Below, piece after piece: positions 17,260-26,510 of a DNA stretch of 64,000 nucleotides. Both the position numbers and the translations under genes were made by a program. Source of the stretch: Sporomusa acidovorans. GTDB lineage: Bacteria > Bacillota > Negativicutes > Sporomusales > Sporomusaceae. Numbering within the stretch: the first letter of the stretch is position 1; each line of letters opens with the position of its first letter. Below the pieces are notes generated by a model. It was not told the DNA's origin. It saw only the letters and a list, made by a program, of their open reading frames with translations, and made no database searches. The stretch lies in NCBI RefSeq assembly GCF_002257695.2, contig NZ_CP155571.1. The stretch is one strand, 5' to 3'.

Positions 17260-17967
17260 TTATTCCCCTAGATAGGCCTTTTGCACATCGTCATTCTTTG
17301 CCAGATCACTGGCCAATCCCTCCAGTACCACTTTACCGGCCTCCAATACATAGCCGCGATTGGCAATTGCCAGGGCCCGGCGCGCATTTTGCTCAACAAG
17401 TAAAATCGTAACCCCTTCGCGGTTAATATCGGTAATGGTGTGAAATATCTGGCTGACAAGCACAGGTGCCAGACCCATTGACGGCTCATCAAGCAGCAGC
17501 AGCTTAGGCCGACTCATTAATCCCCTGCCCATGGCCAGCATTTGCTGCTCACCGCCGCTTAACGTTCCGGCCAGTTGACTGCGCCGCTCGGCCAGCCGGG
17601 GGAATAACTGATACATTTTATCCATATCCTGCGAAACAAATTTATCTTTACGGCTATAGGCGCCCAGCGCCAGGTTGTCGGCTACGCTTAACCGCGGAAA
17701 AATCCGCCGCCCTTCCGGCACCAGGGCAATACCTTTTCCCACAATTGAGGCTGTCGGACATTTGCTAATATCCTCCCCCTCAAAAGTGAGGCTGCCTGTC
17801 GGACTATGTAACAAACCCATAATGGTCTTCTGAATGGTTGTTTTGCCTGCACCGTTTGCGCCAATAATAGTCACTACTTCCCCTTGGTTAACATGAAGTG
17901 TTGCATCGACAATGGCATGAATATGCCCATAGTAAACATTTATCTCCTTAATCTCTAGCACATTCAT
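17260..17967 (-). CDS. livF: HAAT-family ABC transporter ATPase 2 (LivF)
   Basis: A 235-residue ATPase with Walker A GANGAGKTT, signature LSGGEQQML, Walker B LLLLDEPSMGLAP and the H-loop region LLVEQNARRAL typical of LivF. It powers uptake of branched-chain or related amino acids together with LivG. Last gene of the five-gene livJHMGF operon and overlaps livG by 20 bp. The operon is preceded by a lysine riboswitch, so lysine rather than leucine may be the relevant substrate or signal. Confidence 0.93.
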   Translation of the reverse strand: MNVLEIKEINVYYGHIHAIVDATLHVNQGEVVTIIGANGAGKTTIQKTIMGLLHSPTGSLTFEGEDISKCPTASIVGKGIALVPEGRRIFPRLSVADNLALGAYSRKDKFVSQDMDKMYQLFPRLAERRSQLAGTLSGGEQQMLAMGRGLMSRPKLLLLDEPSMGLAPVLVSQIFHTITDINREGVTILLVEQNARRALAIANRGYVLEAGKVVLEGLASDLAKNDDVQKAYLGE

Positions 17968-18724
17968 TCACCTCGGTTCCAATATACGCTTCGATGACTT
18001 TAGGATCACAACGGATAACGGCAGGCTGCCCGTCAGCAATCTTTTCCCCGTGGTCAAATACGACCATGCGTTCCGCAATCCCCATAACCAGTCGCATCTG
18101 ATGCTCAATTAGCAGGATCGTCAGTCCTCGTTGTTTCAGGGCCCGGATCAAAGCCAGCAGCTGGTCCACTTCTTTGGGATTCATCCCTGCAGCCGGCTCA
18201 TCCAATAACAACAGCGACGGTTCAGACGCCAGCGCCCGGGCAATTTCCAAGCGCCGCTGCGCCCCGTAGGGCAAATTGGTCGCCAATACATTACGCAGAG
18301 ACGCAAGCCCTGTAAACTCCAGGATTTCATTCACGACCTCATTATTACGCTGCTCCTCCATGCGGAGTCTTTTAGAATGAAATATGCCGTCAAAGGCTCC
18401 GGAAGAATTTTGACTATAGCGACCGATAATCAGATTATCCCGCACCGATAGTTCCGGAAAAAGCCGGATGTTTTGAAACGTACGCGTCAAACCGACTTTT
18501 GCCATATCATACGCTTTCCAGCTCGTAACATCCTGTCCTTTAAAAAGAATTTTTCCTGAAGAAACAGGTAAAATTCCGCTGATCACATTGAAAAAAGTGG
18601 TTTTTCCCGACCCGTTAGGCCCGATAATTGCTACAATTTCCCCTGACTCTATGGCAAAATCAATATTATGAACAGCTCTCAGCCCGCCAAAATTTTTACA
18701 CAGTTTTTCAACCTGCAGTAGCAT
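17948..18724 (-). CDS. livG: HAAT-family ABC transporter ATPase 1 (LivG)
   Basis: A 258-residue ATPase: Walker A GPNGSGKTT, LivG-type GLTRTFQNIRLF after the Q-loop, a degenerate signature LPYGAQRRLEIARAL (usual for LivG), Walker B LLLLDEPAAGMNPKE and LLIEHQMRLVMG. It pairs with LivF on the cytoplasmic side of the LivHM permease. Starts 12 bp after livM. Confidence 0.93.
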   Translation of the reverse strand: MLLQVEKLCKNFGGLRAVHNIDFAIESGEIVAIIGPNGSGKTTFFNVISGILPVSSGKILFKGQDVTSWKAYDMAKVGLTRTFQNIRLFPELSVRDNLIIGRYSQNSSGAFDGIFHSKRLRMEEQRNNEVVNEILEFTGLASLRNVLATNLPYGAQRRLEIARALASEPSLLLLDEPAAGMNPKEVDQLLALIRALKQRGLTILLIEHQMRLVMGIAERMVVFDHGEKIADGQPAVIRCDPKVIEAYIGTEVNECARD

Positions 18725-18735
18725 AAATGTTCCTC

Positions 18736-19749
18736 CTAACGGCGAAATATGGTTTCAGCACCTAGCAGTCCCTGCGGTTTGACGCGCATCATCACAACAA
18801 GCAGCAAACCAAACAAAACCAGCCAGGGATCATAACTAAGGCCGAGCACATCTTTTACAAAGCGCAAAAATTCCGGTGTAATGGTCAGTAAAAAGGCTCC
18901 CAAAAATGCCCCCGGAATACTTCTGGCACCGCCGACAACTACCATAGTTAGCATCATAATGGATTCATTGGAACTAAGCATATCCGGACTGACAAAACTC
19001 ATGTAATGCACGAACAGACTGCCGGCAAGGCCCGCAAAAAAGGCGCCAAAAACAAATGCCATTAATTTATAGTAAGCCGGATTAATTCCCATTGAAGAGG
19101 CAGCAATTTCATCCTGGCGAATGGCGGCAAAGGCATGCCCCACCCGGCTATCTTCCAGACGGTGCATAATAAAAGCAAGCAGCATGGCCAGAATCAGCGC
19201 GGCCACAATGAAAGCCTCTTTACCGGTCACGCCAATATCATTGAAGGCTATGCCCAGAGTGGGTGAAACCAGACCTGGCAAGCCGGCAGGACCGCCTGTT
19301 ATATCCAGGTTGATCGCAATAAATTTAAAAACTTCACCACAACCATAGGTAACAACAACTAAAAATGGTCCTTTAATTCGCAGCGCAGGCGCGCCAAGCG
19401 GCAACCCCACCAACGCAGCCGCTAAACCGGACAATAGAAAAGCCACCCCATAAGGCAAATGCCATAAACTGGTTGTCAGAGCAGACACATATCCGCCCAA
19501 TCCAAAAAAAGCAGCATGCCCCAGTGAAGTTTGTCCGACATAGCCGGTAACAAAGTTTAGGCTTAAGGTAACAACACTATAGATAAGCGAAATAAACAAA
19601 ATGTGCTTGGCATAAGCGCCGAATAGATATTCTTCAGTTAAATCCAGAGAATCCACAAAGGTGAATCCAAGCAGAACCGCAATGAGAATAACGGCTGTTG
19701 CCGGTTTATGTGTTAAGCCTTGCACCAACTGCAATGTCGGTTTTGCCAT
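18736..19749 (-). CDS. livM: HAAT-family permease (LivM)
   Basis: A 337-residue permease with about nine membrane helices. The LivM hallmark GYVGQTSLGHAAFFGLGGY is present, as are GPFLVVVTYGCGEVFK and the coupling-loop region SRVGHAFAAIRQDEIAASSMGI. It forms the membrane channel with LivH. Twelve bases separate it from livH. Confidence 0.93.
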   Translation of the reverse strand: MAKPTLQLVQGLTHKPATAVILIAVLLGFTFVDSLDLTEEYLFGAYAKHILFISLIYSVVTLSLNFVTGYVGQTSLGHAAFFGLGGYVSALTTSLWHLPYGVAFLLSGLAAALVGLPLGAPALRIKGPFLVVVTYGCGEVFKFIAINLDITGGPAGLPGLVSPTLGIAFNDIGVTGKEAFIVAALILAMLLAFIMHRLEDSRVGHAFAAIRQDEIAASSMGINPAYYKLMAFVFGAFFAGLAGSLFVHYMSFVSPDMLSSNESIMMLTMVVVGGARSIPGAFLGAFLLTITPEFLRFVKDVLGLSYDPWLVLFGLLLVVMMRVKPQGLLGAETIFRR

Positions 19750-19760
19750 AAACCCACCCC

Positions 19761-20639
19761 CTAGACCTTATCCTCAAATTTGAAGCCCATTAACCCGGTA
19801 GGCTTAATAACCAGTGTAGCAATCATAATAATAAACGCAATGGCATCCCGATAACCGGATGAAATAAAAGTTGTCGAAATGTTTTCGATAACGCCCAGCA
19901 ACAACCCTGCCACCATGGCGCCGCTAATACTGCCAACCCCGCCAAGAACCGCCACAGCCCAGCCTTTTAGTCCGGCCATGGCTCCCATCATCGGGTCAAT
20001 GGCATACAGAACGCCAACAAGTACCCCCGCAGCGCCGCCGAGAATGCCGCTGACCCAAAACGTAATGGTAATTAACCGGTTAACATCTACTCCCATTAGG
20101 CTCACAGCTTCCAGGTCCTGTGATGCAGCCAGCATCGCCTTCCCCATCATCGTCCGCGTAATAAACCACTGCAGAAAAGCCATAATAACCAATGTAACGG
20201 CAAAAATCAGAATTTGCAGGGTATTGACCGTTAAAACAGTTGATCCCAACTGCCAGCTAATAACCGAAGCCTCGAAAGTAGGCGGATAGGCCCGCGCTTG
20301 CGGTTCCCAGATAATAGCGGCCAGGTTGCGGATAAAAATCGAGGCCCCAAGGGCGGTAATAAACAAAGCAAGTTTAGGTCCCGTACGCAACGGTCGATAA
20401 GCAATGCGTTCAATTAGATAAGCCACCAGCCCGCCCACAAACATAGCAACCAATAATGCTACAAAAAAATTCACTTGATAAGTCGTAATCACAAGATAGC
20501 CGGCAAAAGCACCAATCATAAATACTTCGCCATGTGTCCAGTTAATAAGGCCGACAATGCCAAATACCACTGTCCAGCCTATTGCAATCAAGGCATACAC
20601 TCCACCCAGTGCCAGCCCATTAATAATTTGCTGCAGCAT
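19761..20639 (-). CDS. livH: HAAT-family permease (LivH)
   Basis: A 292-residue permease with eight or so membrane helices, the LivH N-terminus LALGGVYALIAIGWTVVFG, NWTHGEVFMIGA, and the coupling region MLAASQDLEAVSLMGVDV. It follows the binding-protein gene by about 65 bp, within the same operon. Confidence 0.93.
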   Translation of the reverse strand: MLQQIINGLALGGVYALIAIGWTVVFGIVGLINWTHGEVFMIGAFAGYLVITTYQVNFFVALLVAMFVGGLVAYLIERIAYRPLRTGPKLALFITALGASIFIRNLAAIIWEPQARAYPPTFEASVISWQLGSTVLTVNTLQILIFAVTLVIMAFLQWFITRTMMGKAMLAASQDLEAVSLMGVDVNRLITITFWVSGILGGAAGVLVGVLYAIDPMMGAMAGLKGWAVAVLGGVGSISGAMVAGLLLGVIENISTTFISSGYRDAIAFIIMIATLVIKPTGLMGFKFEDKV

Positions 20640-20703
20640 CTGTTCACCTCTCCCCTTACTGCAAATGGGAAGCGGCAGGCTAACCTGTCACTCCCCACTG
20701 TAC

Positions 20704-21846
20704 TTACTGATAGATAACAAATTGTCCGTCTTTGACTGTGATATACAAATAAGGTCTGACCCAGTCACCTTTATCATCAAAAGTCACAATACCGGTGACG
20801 CCTTTATAGTTTGTCTGGCTCATCGCCTCGCGAACAGTTTCCCGGGTAATGTTCCCCTTCTCGCCGGCCTTCTCCATAGCCTTGGCAAGAACATACATCT
20901 GATCATAGCCTAAAGCGGCAAAAGTATCTGGTTCTGTATTATATTTTTCTTTATATTTTTTGACAAAAGCCTGCACAGCCGGATCGGGATTGGTCGAAAC
21001 GAATGCGCCCAAAGAGATCGACCGTTCGGCCGCCTTGCCGGCAATTTCTATAAATTTAGGACTATACAAGCCGGGACCGCTGACAATTGGCACCGTCAAC
21101 CCCAGTTCAGTCGCCTGTTTGACGATCAGCCCGCCATCCGTATAGGTACCACAAACCGCCAGGGCATCAATGCCTTTATTTTTTATTTCCGTCAGCAACG
21201 CGGAAAAATCTTTATCTGTTGCCAGGTAAGCTTGATTCGAAACAATCGTAACCTGATACTGGCCCAGCTGCTTTTCTAAAACTGCCATAAGTCCCTTGCC
21301 GAAATCGTTGTTCGGATAAAGGATGGCAACCCGTTTAGCTCCCAGTTTCTTTCCTAATAAATCCCCCATTAAAATTCCGACTTGCGCATCCTGTACAGCC
21401 ATCCGGAAAAAATAAGGACTGATTCCTGAAAGTTTCGGCGTGCTTGACGATACTACAGAATGAGTTAATTTGGCCTTGTCAGTTATCGGAACCATGGCAA
21501 GCGTATTGGAGCTAAGACAGGATCCCACAAGCGCCACTACATTTTTCTGATCGGCAAATTTTTGCGCCCCGGCGGCAGCCTGTTTGGGATCGCCGGCGTC
21601 ATCATGGAAAACCGCCTCAATGGACTGGCCTTTAATCCCGCCGGCTTTATTAATCTCTTCCCGCGCCAATTCAAAGCCATTTTTATGGCTTTGACCATAT
21701 GTTGCATTATCTCCTGACAGAGGATTAACCATCGCAACCGTCAGCGCAGCCTTTTTACCTTGAGTCGCCGAGCCGCCACAACCGGCAACAATAATCATCA
21801 AAAGCAAAACCATGAAACCACATAAAACCTTGAACCCCTTTTTCAT
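20704..21846 (-). CDS. livJ: HAAT-family substrate-binding lipoprotein (LivJ/LivK)
   Basis: A 380-residue periplasmic-binding-type protein. The N-terminus MKKGFKVLCGFMVLLLMIIV followed by AGCGG is a lipoprotein signal with lipobox cysteine. The mature part has the type I fold: VAMVNPLSGDNATYG, VVALVGSCLSSNT, and a hinge segment ILYPNNDFGKG. It captures an amino acid for LivHMGF. The ATG at 21846 gives the signal peptide, whereas the longer open frame runs into the riboswitch leader. Because a lysine riboswitch and terminator precede it, lysine or a precursor is a plausible ligand; the protein alone does not say so. Confidence 0.9.
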   Translation of the reverse strand: MKKGFKVLCGFMVLLLMIIVAGCGGSATQGKKAALTVAMVNPLSGDNATYGQSHKNGFELAREEINKAGGIKGQSIEAVFHDDAGDPKQAAAGAQKFADQKNVVALVGSCLSSNTLAMVPITDKAKLTHSVVSSSTPKLSGISPYFFRMAVQDAQVGILMGDLLGKKLGAKRVAILYPNNDFGKGLMAVLEKQLGQYQVTIVSNQAYLATDKDFSALLTEIKNKGIDALAVCGTYTDGGLIVKQATELGLTVPIVSGPGLYSPKFIEIAGKAAERSISLGAFVSTNPDPAVQAFVKKYKEKYNTEPDTFAALGYDQMYVLAKAMEKAGEKGNITRETVREAMSQTNYKGVTGIVTFDDKGDWVRPYLYITVKDGQFVIYQ

Positions 21847-21873
21847 AAATTCCCCCCCAAATTTATAAATAAA

Positions 21874-21912
21874 ACAAAAAGACACGCGGTGATTTCTCTG
21901 CCAGGTGTCTTT
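21874..21912 (-). terminator. Riboswitch-controlled terminator before livJ
   Basis: AAAGACAC pairs with GTGTCTTT and is followed by TTTG on the minus strand. It sits between the lysine aptamer and livJ, the usual attenuation arrangement: lysine bound, terminator formed, operon off. Confidence 0.8.
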
Positions 21913-21943
21913 ACCAACATGAAAATACTCCATGTCTCAGCCC

Positions 21944-22103
21944 AGATGAGATAGCGCTCCACCAACATTGGTGACAGTCCTGCACCTATTCAATGCAGGC
22001 CCAGTAAAAAAAACCGCCGCCTTTTTTACTTCGGCAGCTAACCCTTTCCCTGTCTTCATCGATGCCTCATCAAACAAGTACTCATGTTGGCTGCGCCTCT
22101 ATA
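21944..22103 (-). ncRNA. Lysine riboswitch (L box)
   Basis: Read on the minus strand, the conserved L-box blocks appear in order: TAGAGGCGCAGCC, GAGTACT, GGGAAAGGGTTAGCTGCCGAAG (two blocks run together; 22-base region around 22030-22053), CTGCATTGAATAGGTGCAG, ACTGTCACC, and GGTGGAGCGCTATCTC closing P1. Block order and spacing match the Bacillus lysC leader as I remember it. It is followed by an intrinsic terminator and then livJ. The aptamer represses in response to lysine, so the HAAT transporter belongs to the lysine regulon. I found no second copy in the window. Confidence 0.93.
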
Positions 22104-22140
22104 AACAATCTGAAAGGAATATTTTGCTTTATCAGCTTTT

Positions 22141-22169
22141 ATTTTAGACTGTCGCAATACATTCGTCAA
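22141..22169 (-). promoter_or_regulatory. Promoter of the riboswitch-livJHMGF operon
   Basis: TTGACG, 17 bp, TAAAAT on the minus strand, placing the predicted transcription start about 30 bases before the lysine aptamer. Confidence 0.7.
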
Positions 22170-22269
22170 GATTTTTTATGGGAATTTTCCCCTGTGCTGC
22201 CAAACTATCTATTTTTTAAAAAAAGATCTTTAGTACATTGCACTTCATTTGAAAACTAATTGAGTCAAA

Positions 22270-23241
22270 TTATTTTGCAGCAGCAATCGCTTCGCCAGCC
22301 GGTGCCGCAATCCCGTCAACAGGTTTATTCCCCCAGTAACTGGCAAGTAAACTGCCGGCAATATACTCCCAAACAGTCATGACGGCAGCGGGTAAAGCCG
22401 CCATCGGATCCAAATGGGCTAAAGCCAAAGCTACGGCCAGGCCTGAGTTTTCCATACCAATTTCGAAAGTAATGGCCCGCGACTTTTTCCTGGACATACC
22501 AACCGTCCTGCCGGCATAATAGCCAAGCAGCAGCCCGGCCGTATTATGAATGACTACGGCAACAAACAAAATAAACGCCATGGTGGCCAGCTTTGCCGAG
22601 TTCAGGGCAACGACCGAAGCAATAATGGCCACAATAAAGATGACCGACACGGCCGGAACTACTTTCGCTAGCTTTTCAACCAAAGAGGGAACCAGCATGT
22701 GCAGCACCACCCCGGCGGCTACGGGAACCAGTACAATTTTAACAATATCCAGGAGCAGCGCACCAACATCGATGGGAATCATTGACCCTGCCAGGAAGGA
22801 AAAAATATAGGTAGTCAACACCGGTGCCAAAATGGTATTAATACTGGAAACCGTTATCGACAGCGCCGTATCTCCTTTGGCAATGTACGTCATAACATTC
22901 GAACCTGTACCGCTGGGAGCGGCTCCCAAGAGCACCATCCCCGCCGCTAAAGCCGGTGGCAATCCCAGCAATTTTGCCGCACCGAAGCCCACTAACGGCA
23001 TGATTAAATAACGAAAAAAAACTCCATAAAATACATCTTTCGGGCGAGTTAACACCAGGCGAAAATCCTCAAGGGACATAGTAAGGCCCATTCCCAGCAT
23101 AATAACTCCCAGCAGATAGGAAATATACTTGCCAATCGGTTTAAACGGTGCCGGATAGAAAAAAGCAATTGCCGATAAAATCACTACCCATAGCGTCATA
23201 TTCTTACAAATAAACTGAGCAAGCCTTTCCAAATACCTCAT
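22270..23241 (-). CDS. BASS-family (bile acid:sodium symporter-like) transporter
   Basis: A 323-residue membrane protein with about nine to ten helices and the BASS motifs MLGMGLTMSLEDF, LLGAAPSGTGSNVMTYIAKG and ITFEIGMENSGLAVALA (the sodium-binding E-x-GMQN-like site). Characterised bacterial members move bile acids, pantothenate or 2-oxo acids. A T-box leader directly upstream ties its expression to the charging of a tRNA, so a substrate in branched-chain amino acid or pantothenate metabolism is inferred. Single gene; stop codon about 165 bp upstream of the livJ promoter region. Confidence 0.88.
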   Translation of the reverse strand: MRYLERLAQFICKNMTLWVVILSAIAFFYPAPFKPIGKYISYLLGVIMLGMGLTMSLEDFRLVLTRPKDVFYGVFFRYLIMPLVGFGAAKLLGLPPALAAGMVLLGAAPSGTGSNVMTYIAKGDTALSITVSSINTILAPVLTTYIFSFLAGSMIPIDVGALLLDIVKIVLVPVAAGVVLHMLVPSLVEKLAKVVPAVSVIFIVAIIASVVALNSAKLATMAFILFVAVVIHNTAGLLLGYYAGRTVGMSRKKSRAITFEIGMENSGLAVALALAHLDPMAALPAAVMTVWEYIAGSLLASYWGNKPVDGIAAPAGEAIAAAK

Positions 23242-23267
23242 TACAAAACCTCCTATAAAATAAAAAT

Positions 23268-23540
23268 AAAAAAACCCCTTGCCTTCAAGCCAGTAAGCTT
23301 AAAGGGGCAAGAGGATTCTCGCGGTACCACCCTTTTTACAGATAAATCCTATCTGCATCTCTCATCAGGTCAAACAACCCTAGCAGAATAACGACTGCAC
23401 TCCCATAAGGAGTCGAGACCGGCGCAGCTTACTTCCGTTCAGCTTTGCTGTTCAGGAGCGACGTTTGTATTCCCTTCGCACCGGTTCACACCACCCACCG
23501 TTTCTCTGAAGCGACATAGAGTACAAGTTCTCCCTCATCA
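23268..23540 (-). ncRNA. T-box leader of the BASS transporter gene (specifier probably GTC, Val)
   Basis: On the minus strand, stem I starts at GATGAGGGAG, has the distal GGTGGTGTGAACC loop, and an antiterminator T-box AGGGTGGTACCGCG (23320-23332) followed by a terminator hairpin with T-run. Helix TTGTA/TACAA closes the specifier loop, whose 3' side reads AACGTCG. By position the codon is GTC (23460-23462, valine), followed by a purine as expected. TGGT in the antiterminator bulge would pair with an ACCA tRNA end, compatible with tRNA-Val. The 5' side lacks a clear AGTA motif, so the specifier is less certain than the T-box itself. Confidence 0.9.
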
Positions 23541-23742
23541 CATTTACAATATTAAATTAAAATTGCTTTTCTTTTATATACAATATACACTCAATGTATT
23601 ATCATGTCAATGCAAACCGTATCTTTTTTGTAAAAATTCACTACATTATCTGTTTTGTTTATTATCCACAAACAATATTCTCCTTACAAAGAACGTAAAT
23701 TTTTTATGCTTTTTCCCTTGCCGCAGATTGTTCAGAGCATGC

Positions 23743-23786
23743 CAAAACCCAGTTCCAGGCCATACGGCCTGAAAACGGGTTTTGGT
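23743..23786 (-). terminator. Terminator of the MFS transporter gene
   Basis: CCAAAACCC / GGGTTTTGG with an inner CAGGCC / GGCCTG arm. The T-run is weak but the stem is long, and it begins about 30 bp past the MFS stop. Confidence 0.6.
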
Positions 23787-23818
23787 TATATTGCTCCCGG
23801 ACTAATATTTCTTTATTG

Positions 23819-25108
23819 TTAAGCTGTTTGCCGCAATGATCCGGTCTTATCCTGGGAGGGCTTCGGCATCTTTGCAAAAACTAACATAATAATTCCGAAA
23901 ATCCCCATAGCCACATTGAGATAAAACGCCTCGTTATACCCTTTAAATATATCGAAAAGCTTGCCGCCAACCATGCCGGAAGCTGATACCAATATTGCCG
24001 TAATTGCCAGCAAGGTACCATTGATTTTGGGAAATGCCGCCGGTCCGAAGAAATGACCAAGCATGGTTTGCTGTGCCACAAAGCACCAGCCAAATCCCGC
24101 GCCGTAGAGAATTGCCGCTACATAGGCCGCAAAAAGCGCCGCAGGGCTGGCCTGGATAGCCAGGAACGAACCGACGAAATAACACAAGAAGCCAAGCATA
24201 AACACATAGCGGGCTGCAATTCTGTCCATCAGCCAGCCGCTAATGAGTCGGCCAACAATGCCTCCCATCGTAAAGAGTCCCATGCAAAAAGCGGCGATGG
24301 AGGGATCAATGCCTTTGCCGCGCAGATGCATAATCCAGTGGGCCGTAAAGAAAAAGAACGGCCATTGGCTGGCGGCCGCAGCCAAAATAGTCAGCCAATA
24401 AACATAATTTTTATATACTTCCGCCGGCGTCCAGGCGTATTTGGTAAATAGGGGATTTACTGCAATGGCCGCTTTTTCGGCTTCAGTAGCCTCCCGGCCA
24501 TCAGGAATTTGCCCATAATCCTGCGGATTTTCCTTAAGGAACTTGACGGCAATTAAGGAGGAAACAACGCAGGCTCCACCAACCGCCAGCCAGGCGAGAC
24601 GCCAGTTGCCACCGGAAGCCTGGATCAGCTTGTTAATAGCCGGCGAGGCAACAAATCCCGCAAAGCCGGATGCCGTCATCGCAATCGCCATTGCCCTGCC
24701 ACGATATCGTACGAACCAGCGGGTAACTGTAGTTGCCAGCGGCAGCATTGTGCCCATAGCCATGCCGAAACCGCTAAGAACACCAAAACCGATAAGGTAA
24801 TGCCAAGGTTGAGTAGCAATCTGCGACATCCATAAAGTCGCGATAACTAAGACAACGCCCCCCAGCAAAAAGGTCTTTCTAATTCCATACTTTATTACTG
24901 CCATACCGGCTGGTATCGCTCCCAGGCCGACAAACAAATTACACAACGAAAATCCGGCGCCATAGGTCATACGGTCCATGGGAATATCCTTCATCATGAA
25001 AGAATTAATAACAGCACCGCCGTAGAGCGGAAACCCAAGGTTAATTAAATAAACAATCCATAGAACCAGCACCATATACCAACCATAAAATTTTTGCTGA
25101 TTATTCAC
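23819..25108 (-). CDS. MFS transporter, oxalate/formate antiporter (OFA) type
   Basis: A 429-residue, 12-helix major facilitator. The MFS signature between helices 2 and 3 appears as GMAVIKYGIRKTFLLGG. The OFA-type features are RWFVRYRGRAMAIAMTASGF and, in the second half, GRLISGWLMDRIAARYVF. It probably moves a carboxylate. It starts with GTG (25108) behind GAGGAGGTTAGG. It follows the uroporphyrinogen-decarboxylase-like gene by 256 bp on the same strand and may share its sigma-54 promoter, which would link uptake of a methylated substrate to demethylation. Confidence 0.85.
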   Translation of the reverse strand: MNNQQKFYGWYMVLVLWIVYLINLGFPLYGGAVINSFMMKDIPMDRMTYGAGFSLCNLFVGLGAIPAGMAVIKYGIRKTFLLGGVVLVIATLWMSQIATQPWHYLIGFGVLSGFGMAMGTMLPLATTVTRWFVRYRGRAMAIAMTASGFAGFVASPAINKLIQASGGNWRLAWLAVGGACVVSSLIAVKFLKENPQDYGQIPDGREATEAEKAAIAVNPLFTKYAWTPAEVYKNYVYWLTILAAAASQWPFFFFTAHWIMHLRGKGIDPSIAAFCMGLFTMGGIVGRLISGWLMDRIAARYVFMLGFLCYFVGSFLAIQASPAALFAAYVAAILYGAGFGWCFVAQQTMLGHFFGPAAFPKINGTLLAITAILVSASGMVGGKLFDIFKGYNEAFYLNVAMGIFGIIMLVFAKMPKPSQDKTGSLRQTA

Positions 25109-25364
25109 TAATCCCTAACCTCCTCATTATTTACACAATAAAGCCGTTACTCTGACTGTTCTGAAAATTTAACACGCAAATTATACTTTTTTGCTGCAAG
25201 CAGCCCCCAATATAGGGAACTGCTTGCACTATAAAATTCTCTGTGTGTCCAGCAGACGTCAAAAACAACTATGGAGACCATATTCTTTTCTGTCAGCTTA
25301 TCAGCTATGCCTTTAGTAGAGGCAGTAGTTCTGTTGCTGCCAATCGCATTGTAGTTTCTGCGTA

Positions 25365-26474
25365 TTATTTGCCGGAAGCGGCAGCAACCATAGCCTTAAC
25401 ATTTTCAAATTTTGCATTGGGCGGTATCGTACAACCGGAAGCAAGAATAAATCCTTTGCCCATGTCCTTAATCAATTTGGTAGAATAGTTATACACATCG
25501 TCAGGAGTGCCCAGCGCTAACATAGCAGCCGGGACATCCCCCTTAATACACATATGGTCGCCGAGAACCTCTCTCACCTTATAGATGTTGGTAGCGCCAT
25601 CGGACTCAAAGATGCATTTATGTTTCGGCAAAGTTTTGAAAAATTCCAAATCGCGCTCCCAGTTACCGTCAATGTGAAGGTCTGCAATCGCGCCTTCTTC
25701 AATAATTGCCTCGGCAGCTGCTTTTAGATACTTCCAGACAAAACGCTGCCAGATCTTCGGCGAATAAAATTCACTTGCTCCCCGAGCCGGCGACATAAAG
25801 ACAACCATAGGTTTAATGGCTCGTATTTGCTGACGTAATTCTGCTAAATTTTCTTCAAGAATAACATCTAAAACAGCCTCAACCTTATCCGGCATTTTAA
25901 ACATATCTCTCATGAATTTAGGAAACGACCGGCCGCCGCCCAAAAATTCATTTACCGTAGAGGATGCTTTGGGAGAATATACCACAATGCCGGCATCCTC
26001 AAAATCTTTAATAAAGTTCGGCACATCCTTCAGTTGTTCACGGATCGAATCAAGATCAAAGCCAACTCGATTTTTCAAATAATCATCACTAAAAGCTTTC
26101 CAGCCTTTATTCAGAATGGTATCGTAATCTGCCACTGTCATTAATTCCCGCTCATCAAGCTGCCATGGAGTATTATCAGGAAGCTCACGTCCAGGCAATT
26201 TCACTTTCGAATAAAAAATTAACGGAAAAATTGTGGCGGTCGCGTATGTACTGCCTGTTCCATCCACATCGCCTAAATCTTTAAATGAAGATAAAATTGC
26301 CTGATGGGAAGCTTTCATGTTTGAAACAAATTCTGACAGCTTCATGCCTACATGTCTTGCAAATACAGCATCTCCCGCGATTATAACAGGAGTACGGTCC
26401 GTTTGCTCAAAAGCAATGGTTTTTTTCAATCTTTCTTTACGTTCCTGAAGCAATTCCTGTGGTGTCTTCATCAT
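25365..26474 (-). CDS. Uroporphyrinogen decarboxylase-family protein (corrinoid methyltransferase type)
   Basis: A 369-residue protein of the URO-D superfamily branch that includes MtaA/CmuA-type methyltransferases rather than haem synthesis enzymes. Support: the N-terminus RKERLKKTIAFEQTDRTPV, a divergent catalytic region, DLHIDGNWERDLEF, and a C-terminal FILASGCTIPPNAKFENV, where the G-C-x-(I/T)-P-P motif is typical of methyltransferase members binding zinc through His and Cys. It would transfer a methyl group from a substrate or to a corrinoid or thiol acceptor. ATG 26474 was chosen because GGAG lies seven bases upstream. A -24/-12 promoter precedes it. No corrinoid protein gene is adjacent. 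Confidence 0.8.
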   Translation of the reverse strand: MMKTPQELLQERKERLKKTIAFEQTDRTPVIIAGDAVFARHVGMKLSEFVSNMKASHQAILSSFKDLGDVDGTGSTYATATIFPLIFYSKVKLPGRELPDNTPWQLDERELMTVADYDTILNKGWKAFSDDYLKNRVGFDLDSIREQLKDVPNFIKDFEDAGIVVYSPKASSTVNEFLGGGRSFPKFMRDMFKMPDKVEAVLDVILEENLAELRQQIRAIKPMVVFMSPARGASEFYSPKIWQRFVWKYLKAAAEAIIEEGAIADLHIDGNWERDLEFFKTLPKHKCIFESDGATNIYKVREVLGDHMCIKGDVPAAMLALGTPDDVYNYSTKLIKDMGKGFILASGCTIPPNAKFENVKAMVAAASGK

Positions 26475-26510
26475 AAATCCACTCCTCAATTATTTTTCAT
26501 TGATTATATA

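Noticed and set aside
25176..25232. Palindrome TGCAAGCAG..CTGCTTGCA between the URO-D-family and MFS genes as a terminator
   Set aside because: No T-run follows on either strand; it might be an operator or an mRNA-processing stem but the evidence is too thin to list.
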